Assembly: GCA_002699335.1 (NCBI GenBank)
Contig: PACG01000097.1
Location: 156,194-166,941, forward strand
Direction of reading: 5' to 3'
Length of the DNA: 10,748 bases
Origin: Candidatus Poribacteria bacterium
Lineage (GTDB): Bacteria; Poribacteria; WGA-4E; UBA9662
Shown here: positions 6,264 to 10,748 of the stretch, in pieces
Position numbering within the stretch: the first letter of the stretch is position 1
Layout of the letters: the number at the start of each line of letters is the position of its first letter
Position numbers and translations under genes: made by a program
Notes under the pieces: generated by a model
Seen by the model: only the letters and a program-made list of their open reading frames with translations
What the model was told of the DNA's origin: nothing
Database searches by the model: none

Positions 6264-7397
6264 TCAACTAGGTTGGAGGGAAGCAACCTCATTAATTTGG
6301 TTGTTATCAGTTAGGACACCGATCTCTACCTCGTAGTGTCTACGCCCACCGGGCTCAAGATGTTCAACCTCCCCCGTTGCTCGTTCGGTCGCACGTCCCG
6401 CTATACCACAATTGGCAGGTTCCAAACCGACGCAATAGATCGACTCGCCTAGCATCTTCCACTGTACAAACCTGGGAAACTGCGTTTTGTGGTAGCGAAC
6501 ATAGATACCAATTCCCCGTTTGTTTGAAGATGCAGATTCCATTGCTGCGTCTAGATTAGAAGCACGCTCTAGATTGAAATCACGATTGGCTAAAATCACA
6601 TAGACGTGGTTGTTACCATCAGCTTGCATGTCATGTAAAAACACCTGCTCTTGACAGTCGGGTTGTGGACTATCGAATTGGTCATGTTGCCCCGTCGTCG
6701 CTTGTTGACCGCTGGGAGCTATATGCTGTTTCACCTGTGTCGACGGGGCAAAAAACTCTGTTGATTGGTCCAGAATCGGCCAACCGATATTGATGTGGAA
6801 CAGGATCATCAGCGGAGCTTGTTGCCAGCCGATATTTTCCACTAGATCCTCAATTTTGACTGAGTTACTGCCCAATTCAGTGCTAACTCGACGGGTTCTC
6901 TCTAAGTTATGACCAAAGACGGAGGTTTCGCGAACCTTTCCCTGTATCCAGATTTGATATCGATCTCCCTCCCAGCGTGTATCTGCCCACACATTTTTGG
7001 CCGGAATATTGGATACCCGGCCGTGCAAACCAAGTTGTTCGTCCACATCTTCATTGGCAGGACCAACATTAACCATGCCACAGGTAGTCAATAATCCACC
7101 ATAAAAAGAACGTAACCATCCGTCACCTTGCGTCTCATAAAAATGGGGGGCAACATCTCCTGTACTGGAACGCCAGCAGAGAGGAATACCTCGATAGCTA
7201 GCGAACGAAATATCTAGGCCACGATCCGGGAGTACTGTAAAGAAGAAGCCTGTTCCAGTATAAAAATCGACCGCTGAAACCCCCTTTTCATTCCCCTCAG
7301 TCCGAGTAGATGTTCTAAACCCAGCGATTTGTGAAATGTCGCCGACACGTTTCAGCAGATCTGATCTGAGCAGTTTTTGCCCATAAACTTCAATCAT
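6264..7397 (-). CDS. DUF4432 family protein, aldose-1-epimerase-like
   Basis: The 377-residue sequence fits the DUF4432 group of the galactose-mutarotase-like beta-sandwich superfamily. Supporting segments are FTVLPDRGLDIS (53-64), a GGLLTTCGMVNVGP stretch (100-113), LHGRVSN (124-130), LFHINIGWPIL (199-209) and GLEPANC (324-330). By analogy with GalM, H125 and H201 may bind the sugar and E326 may be the catalytic base; that mapping is mine and was not aligned. There is no signal peptide, so it should act in the cytoplasm, probably interconverting or binding the anomers of an imported or oxidised sugar. The start is the ATG at 7397, with AAGGA (7405-7409) seven bases upstream. It lies 32 bases after the aldo/keto reductase gene and ends the sugar operon. 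The family is likely; the substrate is unknown. Confidence 0.85.
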   Translation of the reverse strand: MIEVYGQKLLRSDLLKRVGDISQIAGFRTSTRTEGNEKGVSAVDFYTGTGFFFTVLPDRGLDISFASYRGIPLCWRSSTGDVAPHFYETQGDGWLRSFYGGLLTTCGMVNVGPANEDVDEQLGLHGRVSNIPAKNVWADTRWEGDRYQIWIQGKVRETSVFGHNLERTRRVSTELGSNSVKIEDLVENIGWQQAPLMILFHINIGWPILDQSTEFFAPSTQVKQHIAPSGQQATTGQHDQFDSPQPDCQEQVFLHDMQADGNNHVYVILANRDFNLERASNLDAAMESASSNKRGIGIYVRYHKTQFPRFVQWKMLGESIYCVGLEPANCGIAGRATERATGEVEHLEPGGRRHYEVEIGVLTDNNQINEVASLQPS

Positions 7398-7429
7398 AAT
7401 CCTTTCCTTTGCACCAGGTTGTCTTTCAT

Positions 7430-8431
7430 TTAAAGTTGTTGTTCGATATCAATGTCAAAAGTCTCTACCCACTTATTTGGAACAATATTGACTTCGAAAT
7501 TGGCGAAGATACGGTCGATATCGTATCGAATCTCGTCTGACAGTTGCCAACCGATAGCCCCGATATTGTCTTCGACTTCGCTAATTCGACGCGCACCGAC
7601 CAGGGCTGTGCTAACAGTCGGGTTGGACAACACCCAATTCAACGCCAGTTGAGGCAGCGATTTCCCCAGGCAATCGGCAATCTTCTGAATTTCATCGACC
7701 ACCGTCAAATTCCTTTGAAAGACACCTTCGGCGAACAGCTTGAGCGAAAAGTTTCCTCCGCCATGGCGACGCCAGTCATTATCACCAAACTCTGTTTCCG
7801 GCGTAAACACACCAGTCAATAGACCGTAGGCTAAGGATCCATAGACCATCATGCCAATTTGGTGCTCCTGTGCCAAAGGGAAAACAAACTTTTCCATTCG
7901 TTGGTCGAACAGATTGTAGCCGTACTGTAAAACGTCAATACGTCGGATCTCCATCATTTGAGCAATCTCAGCTGGAGTGAAATTAGAGATGCCAATATAT
8001 CTAGCCTTACCTGATTGAACAATCGTTTCTAAACCACGCATGGTCTCTTCGAACAACGTTTCACGATCAGGCCAATGCACCATGTAGACATCGATATAGT
8101 CCGTTTTAAGCCGTTGGAGACTTCCTTCGATTGCGGTCTCTATCATTTGTGGACTACTGTCTCTCCCCTGCTCGTAACCGATGCCGAATTTAGTCACCAG
8201 GATGATCTCCTGTCGCCGTCCTTGTAGGGCTTGTGCTAGAAATCGCTCAGAAGCACCTTTGCCATAATCCTCTGCTGTGTCGAAGCAGTTGATCCCCAGA
8301 TCGATGGCGTGTTGTACGGCAGTAGCCAGTTCGTTAGCATCAAAATTGCCATAAGTTCCTCCCATTTCCCAGCATCCGTATCCAATGGCCGACACTTCCA
8401 ATTCTGTTTGCCCAAAAGGTCGATATTCCAT
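7430..8431 (-). CDS. Aldo/keto reductase
   Basis: An NADP(H)-dependent (alpha/beta)8-barrel oxidoreductase acting on sugars or other carbonyl compounds. The catalytic tetrad is complete (numbered from an optional extra Met at 8434): D52 and Y57 in CFDTAEDYGKG, K82 in LVTKFG, and H120 in YMVHWPD. Other family signs are the opening EYRPFGQTELEVSAIGYG, GKARYIGISNF (~142-152), and a C-terminal segment with NPTVSTALVGARRISEVEDN that fits the cofactor-phosphate region. Two ATGs stand in tandem at 8434 and 8431. GGAGA (8438-8442) is six bases from the second, and homologues usually start MEYR, so 8431 was chosen. It lies about 20 bases after the transport ATPase gene and 32 before the DUF4432 gene, which suggests it reduces or oxidises the transported sugar. 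The exact substrate cannot be read from the sequence. Confidence 0.93.
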   Translation of the reverse strand: MEYRPFGQTELEVSAIGYGCWEMGGTYGNFDANELATAVQHAIDLGINCFDTAEDYGKGASERFLAQALQGRRQEIILVTKFGIGYEQGRDSSPQMIETAIEGSLQRLKTDYIDVYMVHWPDRETLFEETMRGLETIVQSGKARYIGISNFTPAEIAQMMEIRRIDVLQYGYNLFDQRMEKFVFPLAQEHQIGMMVYGSLAYGLLTGVFTPETEFGDNDWRRHGGGNFSLKLFAEGVFQRNLTVVDEIQKIADCLGKSLPQLALNWVLSNPTVSTALVGARRISEVEDNIGAIGWQLSDEIRYDIDRIFANFEVNIVPNKWVETFDIDIEQQL

Positions 8432-8451
8432 CATGTTTCTCCGAGGGTTGG

Positions 8452-9582
8452 TTAATTGATTCTTAGGCCTGTCTGGTCGTCAAAGAAGTGCATACGAAGT
8501 TTGTCCGCATCGGCTTGGTCCGGATTGGACAAAGGGACTGTTAGCGTCACAGTATCGCCGACCTGACACTTCTGGTATGAATCTACCCGGCAGACGATTG
8601 TCTCCTGTGATCCTGTGTCTGTCACATAGACCAGTACTTCAGCCCCAGTCGGTTCTATGACGTCGATTTGACCGACGATTCCACTACTATCTGTAGCTGT
8701 TACCTGTAGGTCTTCAGGTCGTACACCGAGTGTCAAGTTCTGGTTCTGGTATCGTGACAGTTGTTCAGATGTGCTGGCAGTAGGGATTGTCAAAGACACG
8801 CCCTCTTTAGTGGTAAAAGAAAGCTTACTCCCATGGGATTGGAGCTGGCCAGACAAAAAGTTCATCGGTGGCATACCAATAAATCCGGCCACAAACTTGT
8901 TTTGTGGCCTATCATAGAGCGTAATAGGATCTGAAACTTGTTGAATTAAACCGTCATTCATCACCACAATTCGGTCGCCCATAGTCATGGCTTCGATTTG
9001 ATCGTGGGTAACATACAACATGGTCGATTTCAGCTGCCCGTGTAGTCGCTTAATTTCAAATCTCATCTGCACACGCAGTTTGGCGTCCAAATTTGATAAC
9101 GGTTCATCGAACAAGAAGGCGGCTGGTTGTCGAACAATAGCCCGCCCAACGGCTACCCGTTGACGCTGGCCACCAGAGAGTTGTCTCGGTTTACGGCGAA
9201 GCAGGTCTTGCAGATCCAGCATCTTGGCCGTTTCCTGAATTCGTTGCTCAATTTCCGGTTTGGAAAATTTGCGCAACTTGAGCCCGAAAGCCATATTGTC
9301 ATAGACATTCATGTGTGGATAGAGGGCGTAATTTTGGAATACCATGGCAATATCTCGATCCTTCGGCGGAACGATATTCATTTCGCGATCGCCGATAATA
9401 ATGGTGCCGGTGGTGATCTCTTCTAGTCCGGCGATCATGCGAAGAGTGGTCGATTTACCACAACCAGACGGGCCGACAAGGACTACAAATTCGCCGTCCT
9501 CCACCTCTAAGTTGAAGTCGATGACGGCTTCAACATCACCAGGATAAACTTTCCCCACACCCTCTAGTTGCACTTTGGCCAT
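8452..9582 (-). CDS. Carbohydrate ABC transporter ATP-binding protein (MalK/UgpC/MsmX type)
   Basis: The cytoplasmic ATPase of a CUT1-type sugar importer. All motifs are intact: Walker [10 protein letters not shown] at 37-45, Q-loop Q83 in [11 protein letters not shown], signature LSGGQ at 135-139, Walker B FLFDE at 156-160, D-loop SNLDAKLR, and switch H193 in [15 protein letters not shown]. Residues ~235-376 form the MalK-type OB/TOBE regulatory region, including GVRPEDLQV. The length of 376 is typical. The ATG at 9582 has a GGGGGAG stretch upstream, at rather long spacing. It follows the two permease genes after 86 bases and precedes the aldo/keto reductase by about 20. MalK, UgpC and MsmX are hard to separate by eye, so neither gene symbol nor substrate is given. 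Such an ATPase may serve several permease pairs. Confidence 0.95.
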   Translation of the reverse strand: MAKVQLEGVGKVYPGDVEAVIDFNLEVEDGEFVVLVGPSGCGKSTTLRMIAGLEEITTGTIIIGDREMNIVPPKDRDIAMVFQNYALYPHMNVYDNMAFGLKLRKFSKPEIEQRIQETAKMLDLQDLLRRKPRQLSGGQRQRVAVGRAIVRQPAAFLFDEPLSNLDAKLRVQMRFEIKRLHGQLKSTMLYVTHDQIEAMTMGDRIVVMNDGLIQQVSDPITLYDRPQNKFVAGFIGMPPMNFLSGQLQSHGSKLSFTTKEGVSLTIPTASTSEQLSRYQNQNLTLGVRPEDLQVTATDSSGIVGQIDVIEPTGAEVLVYVTDTGSQETIVCRVDSYQKCQVGDTVTLTVPLSNPDQADADKLRMHFFDDQTGLRIN

Positions 9583-9605
9583 CTGTGTTTTATCTCCCCC
9601 GCGAG

Positions 9606-9622
9606 TGCACTGGCTTTGTGCA
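9606..9622 (-). other. Small inverted repeat in the 86-base gap before the ATPase gene
   Basis: TGCAC (9606-9610) and GTGCA (9618-9622) form a five-base stem around seven bases, 24 bases upstream of the ATPase ATG. An eight-base palindrome, GCATATGC, lies at 9640-9647 in the same gap. This is the longest gap inside the sugar operon. It could hold an mRNA-stability hairpin or a weak internal promoter, but no clear promoter is visible. Confidence 0.25.
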
Positions 9623-9668
9623 TCCGCTTTTTATGTGTAGCATATGCCCTTCTTGTTTCCACTAGTTC

Positions 9669-10631
9669 CTATCCTTTAATTGCTCCACTGGTTAGTCCAC
9701 TGATAAATTCCCGTTGAAGGGCGAAGAACAAAATGGCCGGCGGGATAATGGCGATCAGCGTGCCAGCTAGAAAGATGCCATACTGCTGGCTGTAAACGCC
9801 GACGAACTGGTTTAGGATAACGGGCAAGGTTAATTTAGACTGAGTCTGAATGTAGATATTGGGGTAAACAAACGAATTCCAACTGCCCAGAAAACTGATC
9901 AGGCAGAAGGCACCCGTCATCGGTCGCACCAACGGCATCACGATATTGAGGTAGATGCTAAACTCGCTGCAACCGTCGATCCGGGCCGCTTCCATCAGGC
10001 TGTTAGGAACCGAAAGGCAAGCTTGCCGAAACAAGAACATGCCAAACGCACTCGACGCTCCCGGTACCAACAAGGCCCAATAGGTATCCATCCAACCGAT
10101 TTTATAAATCAGGTTGTAGAGTGGAGCCAATAGCAACATGCCTGGAATCATCATTGTCCCCAGCATAAAAGAGATAATCGCATGCTTGCCGTGGAACTCG
10201 TACTTGGCTAAGGCATAACCGCCTAAAGAGGAAAAAAAGAGTATTACCATGGTCGAAGTGCTGGCCAGAAAGAGCGAGTTCAGCAAGTATCGCCAAAAAT
10301 GCACCTCTCCCTGCATGGTTTTTTCAGCTTCGAACAGCGAGTCGAGTTTCTCAGTGGCTGGATTGTAGAAGTTTTTCAGGTTTAGGGTTTCGCTTGACCA
10401 TTCGCTTAGCGGCGGTAGAAATGCGTATTGCATCAATACATCAGCGTCTTTGAAAACAGCACTAATTAACCACAGAAACGGCGATAAAATTAGAATGGCC
10501 ATCAGAGTCAAAACCACATACCGCTGAATGGTGGCAATCCGTTGACGGTACCGAGGTAACACGGCATAACTCAAACCAAATCCTACCAGCAAGACAATTA
10601 AAATGTAATGAAGGTTGTTTAAGCCGTTCAT
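9669..10631 (-). CDS. Carbohydrate ABC transporter permease, MalG type
   Basis: One of the two membrane subunits of a sugar importer of the binding-protein-dependent inner-membrane family. The cytoplasmic EAA loop that docks on the ATPase is clear: EAARIDGCSEF from 214, followed by IVMPLVRP at 230-237. The C-terminus QREFISGLTSGAIKG (306-320) is the classic MalG ending. Hydrophobic segments by eye lie near 8-25, 38-59, 117-142, 152-175, 184-201, 238-258 and 286-304. With 320 residues it is longer than the usual ~275-300: it has an extra N-terminal hydrophobic segment and a wide extracytoplasmic loop (~60-113) between the next two. It starts 12 bases after the upstream permease stop, with no strong Shine-Dalgarno, which suggests coupled translation. 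The ATPase gene follows after 86 bases. The substrate is not readable. Confidence 0.93.
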   Translation of the reverse strand: MNGLNNLHYILIVLLVGFGLSYAVLPRYRQRIATIQRYVVLTLMAILILSPFLWLISAVFKDADVLMQYAFLPPLSEWSSETLNLKNFYNPATEKLDSLFEAEKTMQGEVHFWRYLLNSLFLASTSTMVILFFSSLGGYALAKYEFHGKHAIISFMLGTMMIPGMLLLAPLYNLIYKIGWMDTYWALLVPGASSAFGMFLFRQACLSVPNSLMEAARIDGCSEFSIYLNIVMPLVRPMTGAFCLISFLGSWNSFVYPNIYIQTQSKLTLPVILNQFVGVYSQQYGIFLAGTLIAIIPPAILFFALQREFISGLTSGAIKG

Positions 10632-10643
10632 TTACTTCGTTTC

Positions 10644-10748
10644 CTATTCTGTCTCTACACTGCGGATGATCGCCATCTGAGCCATGCTGAAGGTGAAAAT
10701 AATCAAGGCCAAAACCCAACCGATAGCGGCTCCTGTACCCAGATCTCC
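10644..10748 (-). CDS. Sugar ABC transporter permease, MalF/UgpA type, C-terminal end (partial)
   Basis: Only the last 34 residues are in the window, ending at the TAG complement of 10644-10646. The reading is GDLGTGAAIGWVLALIIF, then a hydrophobic run and a short tail, RSVETE. A GxGAAxxWxL opening followed by a final membrane helix and a short charged tail is how MalF/UgpA-type permeases end. The position, 12 bases before a MalG-type permease on the same strand, fits the normal MalF-MalG order. The fragment alone would be weak evidence; the context makes the call likely. The start and the expected solute-binding protein gene are beyond the right edge. Confidence 0.75.
   Translation of the reverse strand, partial: GDLGTGAAIGWVLALIIFTFSMAQMAIIRSVETE

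Noticed and set aside
9127..9426. 99-codon plus-strand ORF opposite the transport ATPase gene
   Set aside because: It is a shadow of the region encoding Walker A through the signature motif on the minus strand.
10462..10719. 85-codon minus-strand ORF across the two permease genes
   Set aside because: It reads the permease junction in the wrong frame; the other frames give a clear MalF-type end and MalG-type start.
1..10748. Search for CRISPR arrays, tRNA or rRNA genes, transposases, toxin-antitoxin, phage or defence genes
   Set aside because: Nothing of these kinds was seen; all substantial coding space is taken by metabolic, transport, tRNA-modification and surface-protein genes.

Overview
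The window looks like chromosome from an uncultured bacterium related to Candidatus Poribacteria. The best evidence is the C-terminus of the first protein (NYPNPFNPETWIPFQL, then WDGTNQTGESVASGIYFYQL). From memory, that form of the FlgD-like/Por-type C-terminal module is typical of Poribacteria surface proteins. Other FCB-type phyla carry shorter YPNPFNP modules, so the phylum call is an inference. Coding density is very high, no gap exceeds about 165 bases, and there are no tRNA, rRNA, CRISPR or insertion sequence signatures.

Layout: (1) Positions 2-1657, plus strand, hold the C-terminal 551 residues of a large exported protein with Ig-like repeats, two dockerin-type calcium loops and the C-terminal sorting-type module. 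(2) It converges, with an 11-base gap, on a minus-strand series. Read in the direction of transcription this starts at 6100: a 618-residue exported protein of unknown function with a perfect Shine-Dalgarno, tsaD, tsaC (overlapping tsaD by 47 bases), then a 6-phosphogluconate-dehydrogenase-like oxidoreductase with a DUF1932-type C-terminus. (3) A 163-base spacer (6101-6263) with a small hairpin and a degenerate 7-base tandem repeat separates this from a second minus-strand series. (4) That series runs from beyond the right edge to 6264: the end of a MalF-type permease, a MalG-type permease, a MalK/UgpC/MsmX-type ATPase, an aldo/keto reductase and a DUF4432 (aldose-epimerase-like) protein.

Functional reading: the right half is a sugar uptake and conversion operon. 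The permease pair and ATPase import a saccharide; the solute-binding protein would be expected upstream, outside the window. The reductase and the epimerase-like protein probably act on the imported sugar. The left minus-strand unit carries TsaC and TsaD, which make the universal t6A37 tRNA modification, together with two proteins of unknown substrate or function. Most genes are ordinary for the families named. The less expected points are the 618-residue exported protein ahead of tsaD, the large exported dockerin/Ig protein, the extra N-terminal membrane segment of the MalG-type permease, and several small structured intergenic elements.
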